A stretch of DNA of 12,615 nt from Xanthobacteraceae bacterium (GTDB taxonomy: Bacteria; Pseudomonadota; Alphaproteobacteria; Rhizobiales; Xanthobacteraceae), in the NCBI GenBank assembly GCA_030037105.1, contig JASHRY010000392.1, forward strand, positions 1 to 12,615, in the 5' to 3' direction. Numbering within the stretch: the first letter of the stretch is position 1; each line of letters begins with the position of its first letter. The notes below the pieces were generated by a model. The model saw nothing but the letters and a program-made list of their open reading frames with translations, made no database searches and had not been told where the DNA came from. Below are positions 7,071 to 12,615 of this stretch, piece after piece. A program made the translations under genes and the position numbers.

Positions 7071-9119
7071 ATGACCTCGACCGCACCCGCCGCTGCCGCT
7101 CATCAAAACCGTCTCGCGCGCGAGACGAGCCCCTATCTTCTGCAGCACAAGGACAATCCGGTGGATTGGTGGGCCTGGGGACCGGAGGCATTGGCGGAGG
7201 CGAAAGCGAGCGGCAAGCCGATTTTGCTCTCGGTCGGCTACGCGGCCTGTCACTGGTGCCACGTCATGGCGCACGAGAGTTTCGAGGACGAAAATACCGC
7301 GGCCGTGATGAACGAGCTGTTCGTCAACATCAAGGTCGATCGCGAGGAGCGCCCCGACATCGATCAGATCTACATGGCGGCGCTGCATCATTTGGGCGAG
7401 CAGGGCGGTTGGCCGCTGACCATGTTCCTCACGCCCGAGGGCGAGCCGATCTGGGGCAGCACCTACTTCCCGAACTCGTCGCGCTACGGCAAACCGGCCT
7501 TCGTCGATGTGCTGCGCGAAGTGGCACGGCTGTTCCGCGAGGAGCCGGGGAAGATAGAGCAGAACCGCGCCGCCTTGATGACGCGGCTCGCGGCGACGGC
7601 GAAGGCCGGCGGCGGCGCCACGATCGGCCGCGCCGAACTCGACAATGCCGCGCGCCAACTCGGCAGCCTCATCGACCCAGTCAACGGCGGCACTCGCGGC
7701 GCGCCGAAATTCCCGCAGGCCGCGCTGTTCGAGTTCCTCTGGCGCGCCGGGCTGCGCAGCGGCGAGGCGCGCTACTTCGCCGCCGTCGAGATCACGCTCG
7801 ACCACATTTGCGAGGGCGGCATCTACGACCATCTCGGCGGCGGCTTCTCGCGCTACGCGGTCGATGAGCGCTGGCTCGTGCCGCATTTCGAGAAAATGCT
7901 CTACGACAACGCCCAGCTCCTCGAATTGCTGGCGATTGCGCATCTGCGCTCGGGCAAGCCACTCTACCGGCGGCGCGCCCGCGAGACGGTCGATTGGCTC
8001 GCACGCGAGATGCTGACGCCGGAGGGTGCGTTCTCGGCTTCGCTCGACGCCGATTCCGAGGGCGAAGAGGGAAAGTTCTATGTCTGGTCGTATGACCAGG
8101 TGATCCGGCAGCTTGGCGTCGAGGACGGCGAATTCTTCGCCCGCCACTACGACGTGACGCCGGCCGGCAATTTCGACGGTCGCAACATCCTCAATCGCCT
8201 CAAGCCGCTGCCGCGCAGCGAAGAGGACGAAGCGCGGCTCGCCGCTTTGCGCGAAAAACTTCTCGCTGCGCGCGCGGCGCGGGTGCGGCCGGGCCTCGAC
8301 GACAAGGTGCTGGCCGACTGGAACGGACTCGCGATCGCCGCGCTCGCTTATGCGAGCCTTATGCTCGGCGAACCGTCGTGGCTCGACATGGCCGCGCGCG
8401 CCTTCGCCTTCATCGCGCGGGCGATGACGCGCGGCGACCGGTTCGGCCATTCCTGGCGCCAGGGCCGGCTCAAATTTCCCGGCCTCGCTTCCGATTTCGC
8501 GGCCATGATCCGCGCCGCGCTCGCGCTCCACGAGATGACCGGGGAACGGCGCTATCTCGACCAGGCGCTCGCCTGGCAACACGCGCTCGATCGCGATTAT
8601 GCCAATGCCGACACCGGCGCCTACTTTCTCACCGCGGCCGACGCCGAAGGCCTCGTCATCCGTCCCGCCGCGACCACCGACGAAGCGACGCCCAATCACA
8701 ACGCGCTTGCCGCGCAGAACCTAGTGCGCCTCGCGCTCCTCGCCGGCGACGACGGCTGGCGCGAAAAAGCCGACCGGCTGATCGCGGCCATCGCGCCGCT
8801 CGCGGCCGACAATCTCTACATGCATATGGCGCTTCTCAACGCCGTCGATCAGCGCCTGCGCGCGGCCGAGATCGTGGTGACGGGGCAGGGACCGACGGCG
8901 CAGGCGCTGCTCGCCGCCGCGCGGACCTTGCCGCCGCTCGAGCGCATCGTGTTCCAGGCGCGCGCGGCGGACGCGCTGCCGCCTTCACATCCGGCGCGGC
9001 AGAAGATCGCCGCGACGACCGCGCCGCAAGCCTTCGTCTGCGTCGGCGAAGCCTGCTCGCTGCCGGTGACCGATCCGGCCCGCCTCATTGGCGCCATCGA
9101 TGCCGTGCGACATACTTGA
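7071..9119 (+). CDS. Thioredoxin-domain protein of the DUF255/YyaL (SSP411-like) family
   Basis: This 682-residue protein has an N-terminal thioredoxin-like domain (about 11-165) opening [21 protein letters not shown], with the redox-like motif CHWCHVM (60-66), then [10 protein letters not shown] and [14 protein letters not shown] long C-terminal region resembles an (alpha/alpha)6-barrel glycan-processing fold, with conserved stretches such as [17 protein letters not shown] and [13 protein letters not shown]. Length agrees with the family. No signal peptide is seen, so it is probably cytoplasmic. The biochemical role of the family is not settled. The ATG at 7071 has at best a weak ribosome binding site (GAAG 13 bases upstream). 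The frame is open to 6912 but would overlap the PIN gene. It starts 94 bp after the PIN gene and shares its strand; co-transcription is possible. Confidence 0.9.
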   Translation: MTSTAPAAAAHQNRLARETSPYLLQHKDNPVDWWAWGPEALAEAKASGKPILLSVGYAACHWCHVMAHESFEDENTAAVMNELFVNIKVDREERPDIDQIYMAALHHLGEQGGWPLTMFLTPEGEPIWGSTYFPNSSRYGKPAFVDVLREVARLFREEPGKIEQNRAALMTRLAATAKAGGGATIGRAELDNAARQLGSLIDPVNGGTRGAPKFPQAALFEFLWRAGLRSGEARYFAAVEITLDHICEGGIYDHLGGGFSRYAVDERWLVPHFEKMLYDNAQLLELLAIAHLRSGKPLYRRRARETVDWLAREMLTPEGAFSASLDADSEGEEGKFYVWSYDQVIRQLGVEDGEFFARHYDVTPAGNFDGRNILNRLKPLPRSEEDEARLAALREKLLAARAARVRPGLDDKVLADWNGLAIAALAYASLMLGEPSWLDMAARAFAFIARAMTRGDRFGHSWRQGRLKFPGLASDFAAMIRAALALHEMTGERRYLDQALAWQHALDRDYANADTGAYFLTAADAEGLVIRPAATTDEATPNHNALAAQNLVRLALLAGDDGWREKADRLIAAIAPLAADNLYMHMALLNAVDQRLRAAEIVVTGQGPTAQALLAAARTLPPLERIVFQARAADALPPSHPARQKIAATTAPQAFVCVGEACSLPVTDPARLIGAIDAVRHT

Positions 9120-9184
9120 CGCCATGGTCCATGGCGCGATGATTCGTGCTTTATGGACGACGGAACGGAAAAAGGAGATCGACG

Positions 9185-9418
9185 ATGCGGTGCGCAATCA
9201 TTATCGCGGTCGCCTTGACCGCGATGGCGGCGAGCGGCGCGCAAGCCGAACAATGGTGCGGCTACGCCGCGCGCGCCAAGTCGATCATCGAATGCGGCTA
9301 TTCGAGCGCAACCGAATGCGAGAACGCCATCGGCAAGGGCGGGATGTGCTTCATCAATCCGGACTACGCGGCAAATGCGTCGCACGCCGTGCCGAAGACC
9401 GGCGCCGGCCGCGGCTGA
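9185..9418 (+). CDS. Small secreted cysteine-containing protein (DUF3551 type)
   Basis: This 77-residue precursor begins MRCAIIIAVALTAMAASGAQA, a clear signal peptide with likely cleavage after AQA, leaving about 55 residues. The mature part has spaced cysteines in WCGY, IIECGY, ATECENA and GMCFINPDY, the pattern of DUF3551 proteins that are abundant in Bradyrhizobiaceae. The cysteines probably form disulfides in the periplasm. No function is known. The ATG at 9185 has AAGGAG about eight bases upstream and gives the best start; a frame opening at 9146 would add a non-signal-like extension. It lies 65 bp after the DUF255 gene, perhaps with its own promoter. Confidence 0.85.
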   Translation: MRCAIIIAVALTAMAASGAQAEQWCGYAARAKSIIECGYSSATECENAIGKGGMCFINPDYAANASHAVPKTGAGRG

Positions 9419-9509
9419 CATACTCCGCGGCTGCTTGGACCCCCGCACGCTCTGAAGAACCGCTGCCCACGTTTATCGATGCGACCGGCGGCGGCATCCA
9501 TGTGTCCCT

Positions 9510-9530
9510 GTGAATGCTGAAGGCATTCAC
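9510..9530. terminator. Perfect 8-bp hairpin in the DUF3551-PAP2 gap
   Basis: GTGAATGC (9510-9517) and GCATTCAC (9523-9530) pair perfectly around the loop TGAAG, 92 bp beyond the DUF3551 stop. No T tract follows, so an intrinsic terminator is not certain; it could be an RNA-stabilising hairpin or an operator. The rest of the 266-bp gap (9419-9684) holds no ORF I can support. It contains one further palindrome, GCAAGCTTGC (9567-9576), and an AT-rich stretch near 9600-9640 that may carry the PAP2 promoter. Confidence 0.35.
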
Positions 9531-9684
9531 CGATCCGCCGCCGGACATTGACCATTACCTTACTGTGCAAGCTTGCGGGTTACCGCATGTTAGCCCTATC
9601 TCTCGCGACACAATTTGCAAAAGTGAAATTTTAAGCATGCGCTTCGCACAGTGACACCCATTCAAAGCAGGTGGCTGATCCACA

Positions 9685-10647
9685 ATGCTACGGACGCCAA
9701 CAAGGCTCGTCTGGTGCCTCGTCGCCGTTATGGCGGTGATCACCGTGGTGAGCTTCGCGCTGACCGGCCTGGCCGTCGACGTGCGCAGCAACCCGGCGGC
9801 GTTTGCTCTCATCGGCGCGCTGCTTGCCATGACTTGGTTCTATCGTAGAATCCGCCCCGACCCGCGCCTGCAAGCCGCCAGCGAAGTGGCAAGCCAGATC
9901 TTTCTGCTGCTCCTGTTTGGCATTCTACTTACCTACGCCGCCGCATCGACCAGCTTTCCCTATCGCGACAACGAGCTTGCGCGTATCGATCTTGCGATGG
10001 GGTTCGATCGTCGCGCTTACCTCGATTTCTTCAACAACCGGCCGTGGCTCGGCAGGATAACCAGCTTCGCTTACATGACGCTGCTGCCGCAGTTTGTAAT
10101 AGTCCCGCTGGCTTTGCTTGCCGACAATCGCTTGCCGCGCGTGCAATCATGGCTGCTGGCGGTCGGCATCGCGCTCCTTGCCACCTCCGCGATCTCGGTG
10201 TTCACGCCGTCACTTACCGCTTTCGTCTATAGCGATCTCAAATTTCACGTCCCGCCCGGCGTATACACGCCGATGCCGACCATCGAAGCGCTGCGAGCCG
10301 GGACATTTCATACCGTCCGTCTTGATCGCTTGGAGGGATTGGTCAGCTTTCCGAGCTTCCATACGACGGGCGCGCTGCTGTTCGTCTGGGCGCTGTGGCC
10401 ACTGCGCTATCTACGCTGGGCGGGGCTCGCGCTCAACACTGCGCTGATCGCCGCGACACCGATCAATGGCGCCCATTATTTGATCGATCTTGCCGGCGGC
10501 GCGGTAGTGGCCATCCTTGCGCTCGCCGCCAGCCGTTGGCTGTGCCGGCACTTCGCGCAGCCGATAAGCGAGATGAACAGCGGGTCCGCGCTGGACCCGA
10601 AATCGGTCGAACGGAAACGGCCGCTGCGCATCGCGACCGGCGGTTGA
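9685..10647 (+). CDS. PAP2-superfamily (AUR1-like) membrane phosphatase
   Basis: This 320-residue polytopic membrane protein has hydrophobic segments at about 7-31, 38-53, 70-87, 127-147, 155-175, 228-248 and 250-283. SFPSFHT (221-227, His226) and GAHYLIDLAGG (262-272, His264 and Asp268) match the second and third motifs of the PAP2 acid-phosphatase superfamily, in which two histidines form and break a phosphohistidine. NELARIDLAMGFDRRAYLDF (96-115) resembles the region upstream of these motifs in AUR1-like members. The substrate is probably a lipid phosphate or phospholipid, but is not readable from sequence. The polar tail after about 297 has no recognised domain. AGGTGG lies 11 bases before the ATG at 9685. 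Nothing suggests disruption. Confidence 0.88.
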   Translation: MLRTPTRLVWCLVAVMAVITVVSFALTGLAVDVRSNPAAFALIGALLAMTWFYRRIRPDPRLQAASEVASQIFLLLLFGILLTYAAASTSFPYRDNELARIDLAMGFDRRAYLDFFNNRPWLGRITSFAYMTLLPQFVIVPLALLADNRLPRVQSWLLAVGIALLATSAISVFTPSLTAFVYSDLKFHVPPGVYTPMPTIEALRAGTFHTVRLDRLEGLVSFPSFHTTGALLFVWALWPLRYLRWAGLALNTALIAATPINGAHYLIDLAGGAVVAILALAASRWLCRHFAQPISEMNSGSALDPKSVERKRPLRIATGG

Positions 10648-10656
10648 CCCGCTGCG

Positions 10657-10676
10657 CCGCGCCCGGGCCGGCGCGG
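10657..10676. terminator. GC-only hairpin behind the PAP2 gene
   Basis: CCGCGCC (10657-10663) and GGCGCGG (10670-10676) pair around a six-base loop, starting ten bases after the PAP2 stop codon. The position suits a transcript end, but no T tract follows, so I call it only weakly. It lies between PAP2 and the converging rho-fragment repeat. Confidence 0.35.
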
Positions 10677-10731
10677 GGACAGGTCGGGCTGGTAATGACA
10701 GCGCCGGCGAGCGGCGCGCGCCGATCAAACT

Positions 10732-11011
10732 TCACGTATTCATCGAGTCGAAGAACTCGGAATTGTTCTTGGTGTTGCGCAGCTTGTCGAGCAGGAAGTC
10801 GATGGCGTCATGGTGCCCATCGGGTTGAGGATGCGGCGCAGCACATACATCTTCTTGAGCTGATCGGGTGGCACCAAAAGCTCCTCCTTGCGCGTGCCCG
10901 AGCGGGTGATGTCCATGGCCGGGAAGGTGCGCTTGTCGGCCACTTTGCGGTCGAGGATCAGCTCCGAATTGCCGGTGCCCTTGAATTCCTCGAAGATCAC
11001 CTCGTCCATGC
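10732..11011 (-). pseudogene. Truncated, frameshifted second copy of the rho 3' end
   Basis: Read on the minus strand this gives [20 protein letters not shown] and onward, the last 92 codons of transcription terminator Rho. It matches the rho end at 12334-12615 except for two differences. One base is missing at about 10809 (GTCATGG against GTCCATGG), which shifts the frame after NPMGTM. One silent substitution lies at 10869 (GGT against GGC). The Rho frame would end at TGA 10732-10734, where the intact copy has TAA. Similarity stops at 11011, inside the codon before the Met, where the real gene continues with Arg. There is no Rho ATPase core, so no active protein is expected. A 115-residue frame through it (11084 to 10740) is most likely not a gene. 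Confidence 0.92.
10734..11011 (-). repeat. Direct repeat copy 1 (278 bp, rho 3' end)
   Basis: This copy is nearly identical to 12336-12614 and lies in the same orientation. I compared the two by eye along the full length and found one single-base deletion and one substitution. The right-hand boundary (11011/11012) is sharp. Confidence 0.95.
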
Positions 11012-11084
11012 AGCGAAGCGGAATGCAGGATTCCTTCCGCAACGTCATCCCGGACTTCGCCGCGTTCCATGGGGCTGTCGACAC

Positions 11085-11408
11085 TTATTCCCCGCGGACG
11101 TGCGTCACGACTCCTGGTTTGGCTTGAGGAATGAGATCAAGAACCGCCGGCATCAACGGCCGAAGGGCAATGATGTCGTTGCTCGACGCATGAACGACAA
11201 TTACCGCAAGCGAAACATCTTTGAAGCTTTGCTGGTATTCAAGATTGCGATCGACGGTAATCAGAACGTCGAACGCCATCGCCGCGAGCCGCAGCAACTC
11301 GCCGTTTTTGACACCGGCCCAGCCAACCTCGGCAACTGTCTGGACCTCATGGCCGGGAATATCGTTGCGCAGTGCGCGAGGGACGCACTCGTCAAGCAGC
11401 ACTCGCAT
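11085..11408 (-). CDS. DUF5615 PIN-like protein, probable toxin of a DUF433/DUF5615 pair
   Basis: This 107-residue protein begins MRVLLDECVP and contains HEVQTVAEVGWAGVKNGELL and AFDVLITVDRNLEYQQ. These are the conserved blocks of the DUF5615 family, a PIN-like fold. The acidic residues Asp6, Glu7, Glu37 and Asp53 would form a nuclease-like metal site. The family is regularly found directly after a DUF433 gene, as here, and is regarded as the toxin-like partner; its activity is inferred from the fold. The ATG at 11408 is chosen; a TTG two codons upstream is also open. It overlaps the DUF433 gene by 17 bp. It ends 73 bp from the rho fragment, and that spacer holds a possible hairpin GCGGAA (11018-11023) / TTCCGC (11035-11040). 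Confidence 0.85.
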   Translation of the reverse strand: MRVLLDECVPRALRNDIPGHEVQTVAEVGWAGVKNGELLRLAAMAFDVLITVDRNLEYQQSFKDVSLAVIVVHASSNDIIALRPLMPAVLDLIPQAKPGVVTHVRGE

Positions 11409-11613
11409 CGGCAATCAGGCTGTCTTTCGCCTGCTCGAGCGCTGCAATGGCAATCTCGCGCGTAACCGTCGGGAAATCGTCAAGAAACTCGTTCAACGAG
11501 TGACCGCCCTCGACATAGTCGATCAGCGCCTGCACGGGTACACGCGTTCCGACGAACACCGGCGTGCCGCCAAGAATATTCGGGTCGGAATGAACGACGG
11601 AACGCTGTTTCAT
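11392..11613 (-). CDS. DUF433 protein, probable antitoxin
   Basis: This 73-residue protein contains SDPNILGGTPVFVGTRVPV, then ALIDYVEGGHSLNEFLDDFP, the hallmark of DUF433 (winged-helix-like, antitoxin-associated). It would bind DNA and the DUF5615 partner encoded immediately downstream with overlapping ends. The ATG at 11613 is preceded by AGAGGG at eight bases, which favours it over the in-frame ATG at 11634 that has none. Length is typical. The pair lies between the two rho 3'-end repeats, which suggests it arrived with that cassette. Confidence 0.88.
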   Translation of the reverse strand: MKQRSVVHSDPNILGGTPVFVGTRVPVQALIDYVEGGHSLNEFLDDFPTVTREIAIAALEQAKDSLIADASAA

Positions 11614-11692
11614 CGGCACAGCCCTCTTTCGCATCGCCGTTGTGATCGGCGCAAAGCGAAATTAGCCGATCCGTGCCCCCCGGTCGAGCGGT

Positions 11693-11722
11693 GTAGGATG
11701 GATTGAACGGAGTGAACCCCAT
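11693..11722. repeat. Degenerate GTAG-headed repeat half
   Basis: GTAGGATGGATTGAACGGAG starts at 11693 and resembles the left arm of the perfect hairpin 48 bp further on. A poor right arm (GAACCCCATGAC, 11714-11725) makes it look like a decayed copy of the same palindromic repeat. Confidence 0.5.
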
Positions 11723-11740
11723 GACCGAATATGGAAACCT

Positions 11741-11776
11741 GTAGGATGGGTTTCGCTGCCGCTCAACCCATCCTAC
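11741..11776. repeat. GTAG-headed palindromic (REP-like) repeat
   Basis: GTAGGATGGGTT (11741-11752) and AACCCATCCTAC (11765-11776) form a perfect 12-bp stem around a 12-base loop. Short palindromes with a GTAG head are typical of REP sequences moved by RAYT (Y1) transposases. GTAGGATGGGTT-type hairpins are familiar intergenic repeats in proteobacteria. No RAYT gene is in the window. It could also stop or stabilise transcripts between the DUF433/DUF5615 pair and the next ORF. No gene is supported in the 232-bp stretch 11614-11845. Confidence 0.7.
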
Positions 11777-11845
11777 GGCCTATCTATTGATCACCGACTG
11801 CTCGCCCGCTTCTCGACACGTCGGCAACAAACGTGGTGAGCGCGC

Positions 11846-12031
11846 CTAACCGTTGTCGTTGCTGTCGAAGGCAATCATCCACGCGACTTCTGTCAGCCTA
11901 GCATCAAGCCACCGAACTTCTTCGGGCGAATTACATTCGCGCCGCCATTCGACAAAAAGCGCCTGCCATCGTTCAAGCTCGCGTCGTGGCCACATTGTCG
12001 GTCGCTCCGGGAACGTTGCACTTAAGGGCAT
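11846..12031 (-). CDS. Small hypothetical protein (61 residues)
   Basis: I do not recognise this protein. It is short, polar and tryptophan-rich (ELERWQALFVEWRRE, EVRWLDARLTEVAWM), probably alpha-helical, with no signal peptide or membrane segment. It ends at TAG 11846-11848. The ATG at 12031 has only a weak upstream GGTGG; an internal ATG at residue 13 is an alternative. It stands alone on the minus strand between the REP-like repeat and a divergent small ORF. The amphipathic pattern favours a real gene over a chance frame, but the evidence is modest. Confidence 0.4.
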   Translation of the reverse strand: MPLSATFPERPTMWPRRELERWQALFVEWRRECNSPEEVRWLDARLTEVAWMIAFDSNDNG

Positions 12032-12112
12032 CCTAATTCGCCACCAAGTTGATTTACAAGCAGGCGGTGCCGCAGTCTCATTCTTCCTTCCTCCCAGTTC
12101 GTCGGGGGTAGC

Positions 12113-12316
12113 ATGTCGATGTTCGATCTTTTGAATGATAAACTGTTCTGGACGATCTTTGGTGCCGTGTTGTTGGCGAATTTATTTTACGACCTGCTGA
12201 TGGCCCGCTTCGATTACGGCAAAATGCCGCGACGACTGCACTGGATAGATGTCCACTTCAACGATTTGCAGAAGAAGAATGATGAGCGTCAAAAGTGGAT
12301 CGAGCAGCGGCGCTGA
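12113..12316 (+). CDS. Small single-pass membrane protein (67 residues), unknown
   Basis: I do not recognise this protein. A hydrophobic stretch FWTIFGAVLLANLFYDLLMA (residues 12-31) is long enough for one membrane helix. A charged tail ending LQKKNDERQKWIEQRR follows, probably helical and cytoplasmic. GGGG lies about five bases before the ATG at 12113; an in-frame ATG at 12119 is an alternative. The DNA is AT-richer than its neighbours: 12111-12190 has 32 of 80 G or C (40%), which hints at transfer. It converges on rho and its stop is 17 bp from the rho stop. Confidence 0.6.
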   Translation: MSMFDLLNDKLFWTIFGAVLLANLFYDLLMARFDYGKMPRRLHWIDVHFNDLQKKNDERQKWIEQRR

Positions 12317-12333
12317 TCCGGGCAACATCCGTC

Positions 12334-12615
12334 TTACGTATTCATCGAGTCGAAGAACTCGGAATTGTTCTTGGTGTTGCGCAGCTTGTCGAGCAGGAAG
12401 TCGATGGCGTCCATGGTGCCCATCGGGTTGAGGATGCGGCGCAGCACATACATCTTCTTGAGCTGATCGGGCGGCACCAAAAGCTCCTCCTTGCGCGTGC
12501 CCGAGCGGGTGATGTCCATGGCCGGGAAGGTGCGCTTGTCGGCCACTTTGCGGTCGAGGATCAGCTCCGAATTGCCGGTGCCCTTGAATTCCTCGAAGAT
12601 CACCTCGTCCATGCG
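12334..12615 (-). CDS. rho: Transcription termination factor Rho, C-terminal end (5' part outside the window)
   Basis: The minus-strand frame runs off the window edge and ends at TAA 12334-12336. The 93 visible residues read [18 protein letters not shown], then [20 protein letters not shown], and end [12 protein letters not shown]. This is the C-terminal part of the RecA-like ATPase domain of Rho, including the GTGN region around the secondary RNA-binding R loop. The Arg before MDEV matches the SRMDEV context of intact Rho proteins, which marks this as the genuine gene rather than the fragment at 10732-11011. Rho is a hexameric RNA helicase that ends transcription, including untranslated RNA. 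In many relatives it lies just upstream of mnmE. Confidence 0.93.
   Translation of the reverse strand, partial: RMDEVIFEEFKGTGNSELILDRKVADKRTFPAMDITRSGTRKEELLVPPDQLKKMYVLRRILNPMGTMDAIDFLLDKLRNTKNNSEFFDSMNT
12336..12614 (-). repeat. Direct repeat copy 2 (279 bp, within genuine rho)
   Basis: This is the partner of the 10734-11011 copy and forms the 3' end of the apparently genuine rho gene. Its left boundary coincides with the rho stop codon; sequences diverge immediately beyond. The right boundary is taken as 12614, because base 12615 already differs from copy 1. Confidence 0.95.

Noticed and set aside
7035..8699. Long minus-strand open frame (554 codons) opposite the DUF255 gene
   Set aside because: It is the antisense shadow of a GC-rich gene; the plus strand shows recognisable domains and the minus translation is low-complexity R/A/G-rich without motifs.
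9676..9684. TGATCCACA, one mismatch from a DnaA box, just before the PAP2 start
   Set aside because: An isolated single-mismatch 9-mer is expected by chance in a window this size and there is no partner box or AT tract.
10740..11084. A 115-codon frame containing most of the Rho C-terminus
   Set aside because: It is the in-frame part of the truncated rho copy with a chance N-terminus and, after the missing base, a chance C-terminus; treated as a pseudogene.
10395..11465. Plus-strand open frame of 356 codons running from PAP2 through the rho fragment into DUF5615
   Set aside because: It reads an alternative frame of PAP2 and then the antisense of the rho fragment and of DUF5615; no coherent protein.
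11853..12134. Plus-strand open frame of 93 codons, including a hydrophobic stretch
   Set aside because: Overlaps the minus-strand 61-codon ORF and the start of the membrane ORF in another frame; no ribosome binding site and serine/arginine-rich shadow composition.
1..12615. CRISPR arrays, tRNA or rRNA genes, phage integrase or retron-like systems
   Set aside because: No regularly spaced repeats, no tRNA cloverleaf or rRNA signature and no integrase or reverse-transcriptase motifs were found on either strand.

Overview
The window looks like a chromosomal segment from an alphaproteobacterium, most likely Hyphomicrobiales near the Bradyrhizobium / Rhodopseudomonas / Pseudolabrys branch. This rests on the high GC content, the gene order mnmE-mnmG-rsmG-parA-parB with rho upstream, the protein sequences, and a small DUF3551 protein of a kind common in that branch. 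The species assignment is inference.

Layout. (1) 1-186: the tail of an IS630-family transposase and probably the right end of its element, inserted just behind parB. (2) 215-6216, minus strand: the mnmE > mnmG > rsmG > parA > parB cluster. It joins tRNA wobble-uridine modification (MnmE/MnmG) and 16S rRNA methylation (RsmG) to chromosome partitioning (ParA/ParB). Two perfect 16-bp parS palindromes lie in the cluster, one inside rsmG (2707-2722) and one between mnmE and mnmG (4772-4787), so the ParB loading sites are next to the genes for the partition proteins. Inside mnmE, at the variable part of its G domain, two perfect TTATNCACA DnaA boxes 11 bp apart adjoin an AT-rich tract of about 110 bp. 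(3) 6334-6976, plus strand: an overlapping ribbon-helix-helix antitoxin / PIN toxin pair (VapBC-like), divergent from mnmE. (4) 7071-10647, plus strand: a DUF255/YyaL-type thioredoxin-domain protein, a small secreted DUF3551 protein and a PAP2-family membrane phosphatase. (5) 10732-12615: a second copy of the last 92 codons of rho (10734-11011, frameshifted), then a DUF433/DUF5615 toxin-antitoxin-like pair, GTAG-headed hairpin repeats and two small orphan ORFs, and finally the real 3' end of rho running out of the window.

rho and mnmE are near neighbours in many relatives; here about 6 kb separates them. That gap starts and ends with a toxin-antitoxin-like pair, and its rho side carries a 278-bp duplication of the rho 3' end in direct orientation. 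The rho-proximal 1.3-1.6 kb therefore looks like a small acquired cassette. The two observations most worth following are the DnaA-box/AT-rich module embedded in mnmE beside parS and parAB, and the rho 3'-end duplication around the DUF433/DUF5615 cassette.
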